From NCBI RefSeq assembly GCF_947367125.1, contig NZ_CANBCQ010000002.1:1-64000 (forward strand): a stretch of 64,000 nucleotides of DNA, read 5' to 3'. The stretch comes from an uncultured Lactobacillus sp. Its GTDB lineage: Bacteria > Bacillota > Bacilli > Lactobacillales > Lactobacillaceae. A program made the translations under genes and the position numbers. Below are positions 1-7,191 of the stretch, piece by piece. The notes under the pieces are model-generated. The model worked only from the letters and a program-made list of their open reading frames with translations, did no database searches and was not told the DNA's origin. The first letter of the stretch is position 1, and every line of letters starts with the position of its first letter.

Positions 1-53
1 ATTTTGTCTGGATTGAATAGAGCTTGAGCAAAATCTTTGGTAAAATCATTCAT
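1..53 (-). CDS. IS256-family transposase, N-terminal fragment cut by window edge
   Basis: Reading leftward from an ATG at 53-51 gives MNDFTKDFAQALFNPDK before the window ends. This matches, from memory, the opening of Lactobacillus IS256/IS1201-type transposases, which catalyse copy-out transposition. Only 17 codons are visible, so it cannot be said whether the element is intact. The start is preceded by a purine-rich stretch and a long hairpin (55-119). The outer end of the element probably lies between about 160 and 260; I cannot fix it without the other end. The call rests on a short peptide and is moderate. Confidence 0.6.
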   Translation of the reverse strand, partial: MNDFTKDFAQALFNPDK

Positions 54-54
54 G

Positions 55-119
55 AAGGAGTTCTTCTTTCTGTATGTTGTTTATTTGTTCAAATCAATCA
101 TACGAGAAAGGAACTCCTT
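55..119. repeat. Long inverted repeat in the transposase leader
   Basis: AAGGAGTTC (55-63) pairs with GAACTCCTT (111-119); further in, CTTTCT pairs with AGAAAG and GTATG (72-76) with CATAC (99-103). This gives about 20 base pairs with one small bulge. On the transposase strand it covers the bases just before the ATG and would mask the ribosome site in transcripts that enter from outside the element. That role is known for several insertion sequences and is inferred here. Confidence 0.6.
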
Positions 120-287
120 TTTCTAATGTTTAAAGAAATAAATTTAAGGAATCATTCCATCCTTACACAAACTATTTTACAGTCTCCATATTTAGCTATG
201 GGAATATACAATGAAAGTTGTACTTTTTAGTGTTTATCATCAATTATTTAACACTTTATCTCCCCTCCTCCACAACCAGGGCAGGAG

Positions 288-332
288 AAAAAGAGCCAAA
301 TCAGTCAAAATCACACCTGATTCAGCTCTTTT
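288..332 (-). terminator. Intrinsic terminator downstream of the GlsB-like gene
   Basis: A near-perfect 16-base stem (AAAAGAGC...CAG against CTGATTCAGCTCTTTT) is flanked by A-runs on the left and T-runs on the right, so it can stop transcription both ways. It lies just past the stop of the gene at 364-624. Confidence 0.75.
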
Positions 333-363
333 ATAATCTAGCTAGAAAATAATTTGAATAATA

Positions 364-624
364 TTAATCCGCTGCGGGGCTAATTTTATTCATAATGAAG
401 GCAACGACGATTACCAAGATAACTGCACCTAAAATTGATGGTACAATTGCCATATCAGCAACTTTCGGCCCCCATTCTCCTAAAAGAGCTTGACCTACGG
501 AAGAACCAATCAATCCGGCTAAAATATTAGCAATCCAATTCATTGATTTACCATGTCCGGTTAAAGCACCAGCAATTAAGCCGATTACGCCACCGACAAT
601 TAATACCCAAATCCAATGTAGCAT
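364..624 (-). CDS. GlsB/YeaQ/YmgE-type small membrane protein (transglycosylase-associated family)
   Basis: An 86-residue hydrophobic protein with three predicted membrane helices and the glycine-rich GGVIGLIAGALTG and LAGLIGSSVGQ patterns typical of the Transgly_assoc family. Members are linked to general stress response in several bacteria; the molecular role is not known. I start at the ATG at 624 (MLHWIW) because AAAGGTGA lies at the right distance before it; a GTG three codons upstream sits inside that ribosome site. It is monocistronic, with a terminator at 288-332. Confidence 0.8.
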   Translation of the reverse strand: MLHWIWVLIVGGVIGLIAGALTGHGKSMNWIANILAGLIGSSVGQALLGEWGPKVADMAIVPSILGAVILVIVVAFIMNKISPAAD

Positions 625-978
625 TTTGATCACCTTTGCTTTCTTGCAAAATATCTTATCACATTTCTAATTAAACAAAGCACTTTCTTTAACTATCTTT
701 ATTTTACGTGATTGACTTGATGATTGCCATTACTTAACTATATATTTCAGTTATCTTATACTTTTCTTTAAATTTTAAGCATATTTCTTGCAATTAAATT
801 AAGCGACAAAATATCTCAATTTGATTGCAATCATTTCGGTTTGATTACTAATAGATTAATAAATTATCACGACTATTGCCTTTTAGTGATTACGTCTGTA
901 ATCTATAAAGTGTAAAAAATAAACACATTATATGAGAGATATAGATACATTTCTCTCCACTGATATGGAGGAATTAAT
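625..978. other. Intergenic region with two short inverted repeats
   Basis: This divergent promoter region has no open frame that I can support. It holds a perfect repeat GATTAC-gtct-GTAATC at 888-903 and GAGAGA/TCTCTC at 934-939/952-957, the second just before the ribosome site of the muramidase gene. The first could be an operator and the second a leader hairpin; both roles are guesses. Confidence 0.4.
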
Positions 979-2133
979 TTGTTTAAAAAAAGAGTAATTG
1001 TCAAATTGGCTTGTGCTACTATGCTAACTAATGCAGGAACTAGACTTTTACCTCAAATGAATCAATTCATTGGTTCAAACAGTATTGTACAAGCTTCATC
1101 AACTTCTGTTGCAGCTAAAGCATTGGGGATTGACGTTGCTAGCTATCAAAGTGCTGACTTAACTGCTCATGCCAAGGCAGGATCTCAATTTGCTATTGTT
1201 AAAGTAAGTGAAGGTACGACTTACCGCAATCCTAAAGCAGCCAGCCAAATTAAATCAGCTATTGCTAACGATATGATGCCAATGGCCTATCATTTTGCAA
1301 CATTTAGTTCAAATGCTTCCGCTGCCAAACGCGAGGCTCAATATGCTATTTCTTCAGCCAAGGCCTTAGGCTTACCTGCTGGTTCCTATTTAGCTTGTGA
1401 TTATGAAACTGGTCAAGGTAATATCATCACTAACGGTAAAAATGTTACAGCCAATGCAATTATTGCTTTTATGGATCAAGTCAAAGCTGCTGGCTATCAA
1501 CCACTTCTTTATGCTAGTTCATCAGTTTTACAAAATAATATTAATACCCCATCAATTGTAAAAAAGTATCCTAATTCACTCTGGGTGGCGGCATATACTA
1601 TTTCAGGTCGTGTAGATAAACCTAATTTTAAATACTTCCCTTCAATGGATGGAGTAGCAATTTGGCAGTTTACAGACAACTGGCGTGGAATGAATACCGA
1701 TGGTAATATTGCTATTTTGCCATTATCAATCTCGGGCGCTCCGGTCTCACAAGCCCCTAAAGCCTCAAATGTTAAGAAAACCGCTACTGTAATGTACAAA
1801 TCATATGAGTATGATAAAAATGGTAATCGTACTGGTAGCTTTTATAAAGCATATGATTCTATCACTTACTATGGCAATAAAGTGAAAATCAACAGCAAAT
1901 CAATGATTCGCGTTGGTGAAGATAAATATGTTATGGCAAGCAATGTGTTAGGCAATTCGAGAGTATTCAAGGCCGATGCCGCTGTTTACAAAAATAATGG
2001 TTCAGTAAATACTAAATGGGCCACCAAAAAATCAGGTTCACCAATTAAAACATATGGCCCTAAACACTACATCAATAACGAAGCATACTACCGTGTTGGC
2101 AAAAATGCTTACGTTAAAGCAGACAAATTCTAA
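979..2133 (+). CDS. Secreted GH25 muramidase with C-terminal SLAP wall-binding domain
   Basis: This 384-residue lysozyme hydrolyses the N-acetylmuramic acid to N-acetylglucosamine bond of peptidoglycan. A basic N-terminus and hydrophobic stretch end near VQA (residue ~39), giving a signal peptide. The GH25 barrel spans about 47-240, with the family's acidic residues at D52 (GIDVASYQ) and D141/E143 (CDYETG). Residues ~270-384 look like two lactobacillar surface-layer (SLAP) repeats, rich in Lys and Tyr, which anchor proteins to the wall non-covalently. The start is TTG at 979, preceded by GGAGG eight bases upstream; no ATG fits. It is monocistronic and ends in a terminator at 2142-2175. Likely roles are cell separation or competition. 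Confidence 0.9.
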   Translation: MFKKRVIVKLACATMLTNAGTRLLPQMNQFIGSNSIVQASSTSVAAKALGIDVASYQSADLTAHAKAGSQFAIVKVSEGTTYRNPKAASQIKSAIANDMMPMAYHFATFSSNASAAKREAQYAISSAKALGLPAGSYLACDYETGQGNIITNGKNVTANAIIAFMDQVKAAGYQPLLYASSSVLQNNINTPSIVKKYPNSLWVAAYTISGRVDKPNFKYFPSMDGVAIWQFTDNWRGMNTDGNIAILPLSISGAPVSQAPKASNVKKTATVMYKSYEYDKNGNRTGSFYKAYDSITYYGNKVKINSKSMIRVGEDKYVMASNVLGNSRVFKADAAVYKNNGSVNTKWATKKSGSPIKTYGPKHYINNEAYYRVGKNAYVKADKF

Positions 2134-2141
2134 TTTATTTC

Positions 2142-2175
2142 AACCAGTAAGTGCATAAACTTACTGGTTTTTTCA
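2142..2175 (+). terminator. Intrinsic terminator after the GH25 gene
   Basis: AACCAGTAAG pairs perfectly with CTTACTGGTT across an eight-base loop and is followed by a T-run. Confidence 0.85.
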
Positions 2176-2269
2176 TGTGCATCCCTAACTCCATAATTCA
2201 TTTCCCTGCATCCCTTGATAGATCATGATAAAATTAAAGCATTATATTAGAAACGAGGATCTGACAAAA

Positions 2270-2881
2270 ATGAAACTGAAAAAGAAGCTTGCACTCTTCT
2301 TTGGCTTAGGAGCACTATTGCTGTCTCTTACCGCTTGTAGCAACTTCCAAAACTGGGAACTATCTATGCGTTCTAAGATCGGTGCCTTACCATTAACTGT
2401 ATCAACTTATGATTCTAATGGACAAAAAATTGACCAGATTAGAGCTAAGTCAGTCAATATTCATATCGACAAAAAGATGTCACAAAAAAATAGTACTGGA
2501 ACTGAAAAATCTAGCGTAATTGACGTTGACTACGGCAGTAATCGCATGATTCATGTTGGCTCTACAATGATTGCATACGAAGGATTAAAGAATTACGAAG
2601 ATTACTTTAATAAAAAAGTTAAAATTGATGATCAAAATCGTTCTGTTCCATTATTAAATACGATGTATCAAAACTTTAAAAATGACTGGAGTGGCAGTTC
2701 TAGAGTAGTTATGATTAGAAGTCAACTAGGGATGCCAATTGCTGTCTTTGTTGGTAATCATGTGTCCATTCATAAGAGTGATATGAAGAATGCGACTCAG
2801 TTTGTCATTGATGGACACCGATTATTTGTCTATCGTGCTGATTACACCGTATATCCAATGTCAAGTTTAAAAGCTAATTAA
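2270..2881 (+). CDS. Lipoprotein, probably DUF5052 family
   Basis: A 203-residue protein whose start at 2270 is chosen because GAGG lies eleven bases upstream and MKLKKK begins a clear signal peptide; an earlier in-frame ATG at 2225 would precede the signal. The lipobox is LTAC, with the modified cysteine at residue 23, so the protein is held on the outer face of the membrane. The body has no motif that I recognise. The wording resembles DUF5052 lipoproteins of lactobacilli, by memory only. It is monocistronic, between two terminators. Function unknown. Confidence 0.75.
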   Translation: MKLKKKLALFFGLGALLLSLTACSNFQNWELSMRSKIGALPLTVSTYDSNGQKIDQIRAKSVNIHIDKKMSQKNSTGTEKSSVIDVDYGSNRMIHVGSTMIAYEGLKNYEDYFNKKVKIDDQNRSVPLLNTMYQNFKNDWSGSSRVVMIRSQLGMPIAVFVGNHVSIHKSDMKNATQFVIDGHRLFVYRADYTVYPMSSLKAN

Positions 2882-2883
2882 CC

Positions 2884-2920
2884 AAAAAGCCAATCCTTAG
2901 TTGAGGACTGGCTTTTCTTT
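2884..2920. terminator. Bidirectional intrinsic terminator between convergent genes
   Basis: AAAAGCCAATCCT pairs with AGGACTGGCTTTT with one mismatch, with T-runs for both strands. It separates the lipoprotein gene (plus) from the convergent acidic protein gene (minus), overlapping its last bases. Confidence 0.8.
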
Positions 2921-3377
2921 ATTTATCATTAATTAAAGCATTAAATGCATCATTAGTTTCAACAATGTCTCCCATTACTTGGTTAATCCAATCATTGAGC
3001 TTATCATTGTTATAATTTGCTAAACCACCTTCGGTATCGCCAATATCTGCAATACCATTATTAAAATCTACCATCTCAGTAATTAATTTTTGAGCAAATT
3101 CTTTAGTAGTACCACCAAAATTGTCCGCAAAATTATTTACATCCCCATAAGCATCAGCAATATCCGTGAATACTGTTACAGTTTTACCAAAAGTCTCACT
3201 TAAGTTATTTACATCTTCTTGAGTTGGTACCGTCAATTCTTCATCTTCATTACTCAACTGTTCATCTAGTCTAACTCCAATATCGTTTAAAACTAAATGC
3301 CCATCATACAAACGATTCAATAATTTGATGCCACTAGGATTTTTGGCTTGAAAGTTTACACTAATTTCTTCTGTCAT
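2919..3377 (-). CDS. Hypothetical acidic protein
   Basis: A 152-residue protein rich in Asp, Glu and Asn, with no signal peptide or membrane segment. I do not recognise it. The C-terminal two thirds look like amphipathic helices with regular hydrophobic spacing (FTDIADAY, FNNGIADIG, FNALIND), so a helical bundle or chaperone-like small protein is possible. A GAGGA ribosome site lies upstream of the ATG and a TACAAT-like -10 at about 3414-3419. It is transcribed alone, away from the structured region at 3585-3814. Confidence 0.65.
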   Translation of the reverse strand: MTEEISVNFQAKNPSGIKLLNRLYDGHLVLNDIGVRLDEQLSNEDEELTVPTQEDVNNLSETFGKTVTVFTDIADAYGDVNNFADNFGGTTKEFAQKLITEMVDFNNGIADIGDTEGGLANYNNDKLNDWINQVMGDIVETNDAFNALINDK

Positions 3378-3486
3378 GATTTTTCCTCATCTCACTAAAG
3401 TATTTCTATCTATTGTACAATGTTTAGTAAAAAATTACGACTAACAAGAAAGATAAACTATTTTTATAAAAAATGTTATATTTTAC

Positions 3487-3515
3487 TTGATCATTACTGC
3501 TAAAGGGCATAAAAT
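3487..3515 (+). promoter_or_regulatory. Candidate promoter for the structured RNA
   Basis: TTGATC (3487-3492), a 17-base spacer and TAAAAT (3510-3515) form a plausible sigma-A promoter with no protein gene behind it. It would launch a transcript through the paired region to the terminator at 3785-3814. Confidence 0.4.
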
Positions 3516-3584
3516 AAGCAATTGAAAGTATGTTGTACCATACAAACAACATATGTTTGTAAGTAATACTTGAGTTACTTAATG

Positions 3585-3814
3585 TAATTTGGCTTTACTT
3601 ACTAACGAGCAATCACTGTTGCTATAATTAGAATGCTGAGAGTTTTTCATAAGCGTTGCTAGTATTCTAGTTATAGTAACATGATTATCTAAGTTAAGTT
3701 AGTTGCAATCATATCCTTTACGTTAGTACTATAGATATTTACGTTTGAAATGAACGCAAGTAATTTTAAATTAGACTGTTTTTATCACCTATTCTTAAGA
3801 ATAGGTGATTTTTT
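3585..3814 (+). ncRNA. Candidate structured non-coding RNA (rod-like, 6S-like shape)
   Basis: No open frame fits here, but the plus strand folds into one long rod. 3618-3637 pairs without a break with 3661-3680 (20 pairs, three of them G-U); AATCA (3611-3615) pairs with TGATT (3682-3686); ACTAACG (3601-3607) with CGTTAGT (3721-3727); and 3585-3600 with 3758-3773 (14 of 16, two G-U). A perfect terminator hairpin follows. All imperfect pairs in the main stem are G-U on the plus strand and would be mismatches on the minus strand, which favours a plus-strand RNA. The overall shape recalls 6S RNA, but I cannot match it to any family. It could instead be a DNA target for the adjacent recombinase. 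Confidence 0.5.
3785..3814 (+). terminator. Perfect intrinsic terminator upstream of xerS
   Basis: TCACCTATTC and GAATAGGTGA form a perfect ten-pair stem with a TTAA loop and a T6 tail. No protein gene on the plus strand ends before it within 900 bases, so it must serve an RNA gene or a leader. Confidence 0.85.
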
Positions 3815-3870
3815 ATGACTAAGATCTTCATATGATATAATATAAACATTAGTTCGCGAAGGGAGTAAAT

Positions 3871-4941
3871 ATGGAAACTGCTAAATACTTAGAATTAATT
3901 CAGATTGAGTTAAACAAGCTACCTGATTTTGTTAAACAATTTAATCTTGGTACTAACCACTCATTAACTACTACTTATCAGTATTTAACCGAGATTCGTC
4001 GTTTCTTTAATTGGCTACGTCAAGAGAACATCTCCTCCGCTCCGGATAATATGCATGTTACTACAGATACCTTAGCTAACCTAAGAAGAAATGACATAAT
4101 GATGTACATCGATTACTTAGGTCATACCCGAAACAAACAAGGACGATTGAATTCTCCTACGACGATTAATCGCTCAATTAATGCTTTGCGTTCACTATTT
4201 AAATTCTTAACCATCACTGCTGATAATAATCATGGTGAACCTTACTTCGAACGTAATGTGATGCTTAAGATTAATTCTCTGAATGATACGCAAACCCTTA
4301 ATTATCGTGCACACGTACTAGAAAGTCATATGTATACTGGCAAGTTGAAATTTGAATTTTTAAAGTTCATTGATCAAGATTACATTAATCAATGCAATCA
4401 ACAAGCTAAGACTGGATTTAAACAGAACAAAGAACGCGACTTAGCAATTGCAGCATTAATTTTAGGTACTGGTATTCGGGTATCTGAATGTGCTGGAGTT
4501 GATCTAAGCGATTTAAATTTAAAAGAAGCTGTATTAGATGTAACTAGAAAAGGTGGTCAAAAAGATAGCGTGCCAATTGCCTCCTGGACACTTCCTTACA
4601 TTAAGCAATATAAGGATATCCGCAATGAACGGTATCATGTTGATGATAAACAAGTAGCCTTCTTTCTAACCCAATGGCACGGTCAAACACGTCGTATTAC
4701 TACTAATGCTATCGAAAAAATGATTAATAAATACTCTGCAGCCTTTGGGCATCCTCTCACTCCACATAAGCTTCGTCATACAGTAGCCTCTGAGCTCTAT
4801 GAAGTAACCAAGGACCAAGTATTAGTGGCACAACAATTAGGACAAAAAGGCACCTCAGCAACCGATTTATATACTCATGTTGATCAAAAGAAGCAGCGGG
4901 CTGCATTAAATGAAATAGCTAAAGAAGATCAAAAAAACTGA
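3871..4941 (+). CDS. xerS: Tyrosine recombinase XerS
   Basis: A 356-residue tyrosine recombinase with the length and wording of XerS, the single recombinase that resolves chromosome dimers at a dif site in streptococci, lactococci and some lactobacilli. The N-terminal SAM-like DNA-binding domain covers about 10-120; a catalytic domain follows with R203 (GTGIRVSE), K227 (TRKGGQKDS), H299 and R302 (PHKLRH) and the nucleophile Y334 (TDLYTH). The second conserved His (LGH in streptococcal XerS) is Gln 325 here (LGQKGTS), an unusual change. GGGAG lies before the ATG and a TATAAT-like box near 3835. It has its own terminator at 4960-5001. Confidence 0.88.
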   Translation: METAKYLELIQIELNKLPDFVKQFNLGTNHSLTTTYQYLTEIRRFFNWLRQENISSAPDNMHVTTDTLANLRRNDIMMYIDYLGHTRNKQGRLNSPTTINRSINALRSLFKFLTITADNNHGEPYFERNVMLKINSLNDTQTLNYRAHVLESHMYTGKLKFEFLKFIDQDYINQCNQQAKTGFKQNKERDLAIAALILGTGIRVSECAGVDLSDLNLKEAVLDVTRKGGQKDSVPIASWTLPYIKQYKDIRNERYHVDDKQVAFFLTQWHGQTRRITTNAIEKMINKYSAAFGHPLTPHKLRHTVASELYEVTKDQVLVAQQLGQKGTSATDLYTHVDQKKQRAALNEIAKEDQKN

Positions 4942-4959
4942 ATAGTTTCTAATTAATTC

Positions 4960-5001
4960 AAAAACCGAGTTGGAAGTATTGCATGTTCTAACTCGGTTTT
5001 T
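4960..5001 (+). terminator. Intrinsic terminator of xerS
   Basis: AAAACCGAGTT pairs with AACTCGGTTTT across a loop of about 18 bases and is followed by a T-run. Confidence 0.85.
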
Positions 5002-5502
5002 ATATTGGAGATCTACGATAGAGATCACAATTAAATTTATAATCCTGCCAATCTTTGGCAATAATACTATAGCTTTACTTTAGCTTTACTTTTATATTCC
5101 TTTTGCTTTTTGCTTTGATTACTAGCTTACACTATATCCCCTATGGAAGGCAGCATCATTGCCGAAGAAGTGCTCAGAGAGTTATCTAAATTTTGACAAT
5201 CCTTAATAAATAAAAGCATTATCCATTATTGGGGATACATCATATTTTTCTGCTCTGTCCACCAGTAGAAATATCTGCAATTGTACAGATAGACTGTTTT
5301 TGGTAATTTGCCTGAATTAATATTTGTACTTTCAGCAAAATTGTATTCCATAGATCGTAATAATATAAAAGTTATGGCTATTTGTGGCTGTCTTTAGCTA
5401 TAATTATATTGTTATAAAATTCGAAAAGACTGCAATTTGAAAAATATTATGGGTGGGCTTGTCTTTTACAATTGATAATATAAATATTATTATCAATTCA
5501 AA
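5002..5502. other. Gene-free region between xerS and degV
   Basis: I see no gene here. A short frame ending at 5196 (about 24 residues, ending EEVLRELSKF) has a denser coding look than its surroundings and could be the tail of a lost gene. AATTCGAAAA (5418-5427) and AATTTGAAAA (5434-5443) are direct half-sites around a six-base centre. At 5470-5498 there is an 11-base perfect inverted repeat (AATTGATAATA/TATTATCAATT) with a seven-base spacer. Confidence 0.4.
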
Positions 5503-5532
5503 CATAAAAAAAGCGTAGCTTTCACTACACTT
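5503..5532 (-). terminator. Intrinsic terminator of degV
   Basis: On the minus strand AAGTGTAG pairs with CTACGCTT (one G-U) around a six-base loop, followed by a T7 run. Confidence 0.75.
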
Positions 5533-5548
5533 CTTAATCCAGTTTATT

Positions 5549-6427
5549 CTATTTTAGTTCAAGCTTATTAATATCAAGCATCCAAGCAATCGCAATAGAT
5601 TTTTCGCCTAAGTGTGTAGCAATTACTGGACTAAATTCAGCAACATCAACCGGTTTATCTGGGAAGTTTTCGTTGACAAACTGCTTAATTTGCTCTGCTT
5701 GCTTCAAATCATTTGAGTGAAATACAAACAAACGTAGCTTATCTTTATAAGGCAAGTCTGCTGTCTTTTCCAAGGTTAATTTTTCAACTTTAGAAACTGC
5801 GCGCTTTAACGATCTAATCTTATCAAAAGCAACGATCTTTCCTTCTTCATTAAAAGTCAGCAAAGGTTTAATTTGAAGCATTGTACCAATAAAGGCACCA
5901 GCATTGCTCAAACGACCACCACGACTAAGGTTTTTAAGATCATCTACCACAAAGAATTCATCAATTGTCTTACGTATCTCATCTAGCTTCTTTAAAATGG
6001 CTTCTGGTGTCATACCATTTTTGATCATTTTTGCAGCAGCTAATACTAAGTAACCTTGCAATCTAACAGTCATTTTAGAATCATATGGATACAAATTATA
6101 TTCAGGATTATTGTGAGCCATATTTACCATATTTTGGTAAAAGCCTGAAATACCACTAGATAGGGTAATAGCGATAATGGCTTCATAGCCCTCTTCATGG
6201 AGCTTATTACATAGCTCTATCATTTTACCCATGCTGGGTTGTGAAGTTTTAGGAAAAGCAGCACCTTCCCGTTCCATTTCAAAAAGTTGTGCAGAAGTAA
6301 TATTAACGCCTTCTAAATATTCTTTATTCCCCACAATAACAGGAATAGGAACTACATTAATATTGTTGTCTTTAACTTCTTGATCAGTTAAGACACTGGT
6401 GCTGTCAGTAACTAATGCAATTTTCAA
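5549..6427 (-). CDS. DegV family fatty-acid-binding protein
   Basis: About 292 residues matching the DegV/FakB fold throughout: N-terminal TDSTSVL, the TSQPS segment, the SSGISGFYQN loop and the C-terminal HLGEKSIAIAW. FakB-type proteins carry a fatty acid and present it to the kinase FakA for phospholipid synthesis; other DegV members are unassigned. I start at TTG 6427 (MKIALVTD) because GGGAAGGA lies just upstream; the ATG at 6445 overlaps that ribosome site. It follows the marR gene by about 70 bases and may be cotranscribed, with a small hairpin between them. Confidence 0.88.
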   Translation of the reverse strand: MKIALVTDSTSVLTDQEVKDNNINVVPIPVIVGNKEYLEGVNITSAQLFEMEREGAAFPKTSQPSMGKMIELCNKLHEEGYEAIIAITLSSGISGFYQNMVNMAHNNPEYNLYPYDSKMTVRLQGYLVLAAAKMIKNGMTPEAILKKLDEIRKTIDEFFVVDDLKNLSRGGRLSNAGAFIGTMLQIKPLLTFNEEGKIVAFDKIRSLKRAVSKVEKLTLEKTADLPYKDKLRLFVFHSNDLKQAEQIKQFVNENFPDKPVDVAEFSPVIATHLGEKSIAIAWMLDINKLELK

Positions 6428-6495
6428 TTTATTAATCCTTCCCATTTTTATTAATTATATAGGAGAATTATAGCATAAAGGCGCCTATTACGCAC

Positions 6496-6912
6496 CTATT
6501 CCATTTTTTCTAAAGACACAGAAGTATCAGCAACTCGACTTAATTGCTTAATAAAAAAATTAGCAGCATCTCTATCAAAATAGATAAATAGCAAATTCTC
6601 AATTTTAGTCAGAGTTTTTTTAAGCTCTCGTGCTTTAGCAGCACCTGCTTCACTCAAATTCACAATTTTGCTTGAGTCTTTTTCTGATCTAGCAATATTG
6701 ATAAAACTTTTGGTTTTCTTTTGTTGTAATTGTCGACTTAATGTTGATAGTGAGATATTAAGTGCCTCGGCCAGTTTCCCCATCGCCAATGCTTGATTCT
6801 CATTTTCATCAAAAAACAGCAAAATTCGAGTTTGTGAAATATTTAAGCCACATTTGTGATTTATTTCTTTTTTCACTCGATCCGCAATCGTACTAAAAAA
6901 TAATACATCCAT
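6496..6912 (-). CDS. MarR-family transcriptional regulator
   Basis: A 138-residue protein with a winged helix-turn-helix: the recognition region is around MGKLAEALNISLSTLSRQLQ (residues ~44-63), followed by a wing and a C-terminal dimerisation helix. MarR proteins are dimeric repressors that respond to small ligands. It lies upstream of degV in the same direction, so fatty-acid-linked control is a reasonable inference. The region upstream of its start (7008-7062) is crowded with short palindromes that could be its operators. A divergent gene, rqcH, lies beyond. Confidence 0.78.
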   Translation of the reverse strand: MDVLFFSTIADRVKKEINHKCGLNISQTRILLFFDENENQALAMGKLAEALNISLSTLSRQLQQKKTKSFINIARSEKDSSKIVNLSEAGAAKARELKKTLTKIENLLFIYFDRDAANFFIKQLSRVADTSVSLEKME

Positions 6913-7007
6913 ACGTATGGTCCTTTTTCCAATGTAGATTAACTATATACATGTATTTTATCATTAAATTAAGCATTTGATAATACTAAAAGGGTTATTT
7001 ATCAGAT

Positions 7008-7062
7008 TGTTGTATAACACAACACATTAATCTGGTTGTATTATGCAACGTTGCAATATTGC
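7008..7062. promoter_or_regulatory. Cluster of four short palindromes between marR and rqcH
   Basis: TGTTGT-ataac-ACAACA (7008-7024), GTTG-tattatg-CAAC (7035-7049), GCAACGTTGC (7045-7054) and GCAATATTGC (7053-7062) follow one another. The TTGyA...TGCAA theme fits MarR-family operators. The cluster lies in the divergent region, about 100 bases before marR. Confidence 0.5.
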
Positions 7063-7191
7063 CAAGGCACGTGAAACAATTGGCCTTAGTCAATGAGCTA
7101 AAGCATCAATTAGTTTCGTCTTATAAATATAATTGTTTTAGAAACTATCCAAAAATTGATATAATATTAAGCGTATTTTGAGGTGATATTT

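Noticed and set aside
24..230. 68-codon open frame on the plus strand near the left edge
   Set aside because: It runs through the transposase leader and its hairpin, has no ribosome site and no protein-like composition.
5119..5196. Short frame ending EEVLRELSKF as a gene remnant
   Set aside because: Only about 24 residues, no start signal and no recognised family; noted in the intergenic entry but not called.
5470..5498. Fur or Zur box
   Set aside because: The half-sites TGATAAT/ATTATCA are nine bases apart, not one, and no metal gene is adjacent.
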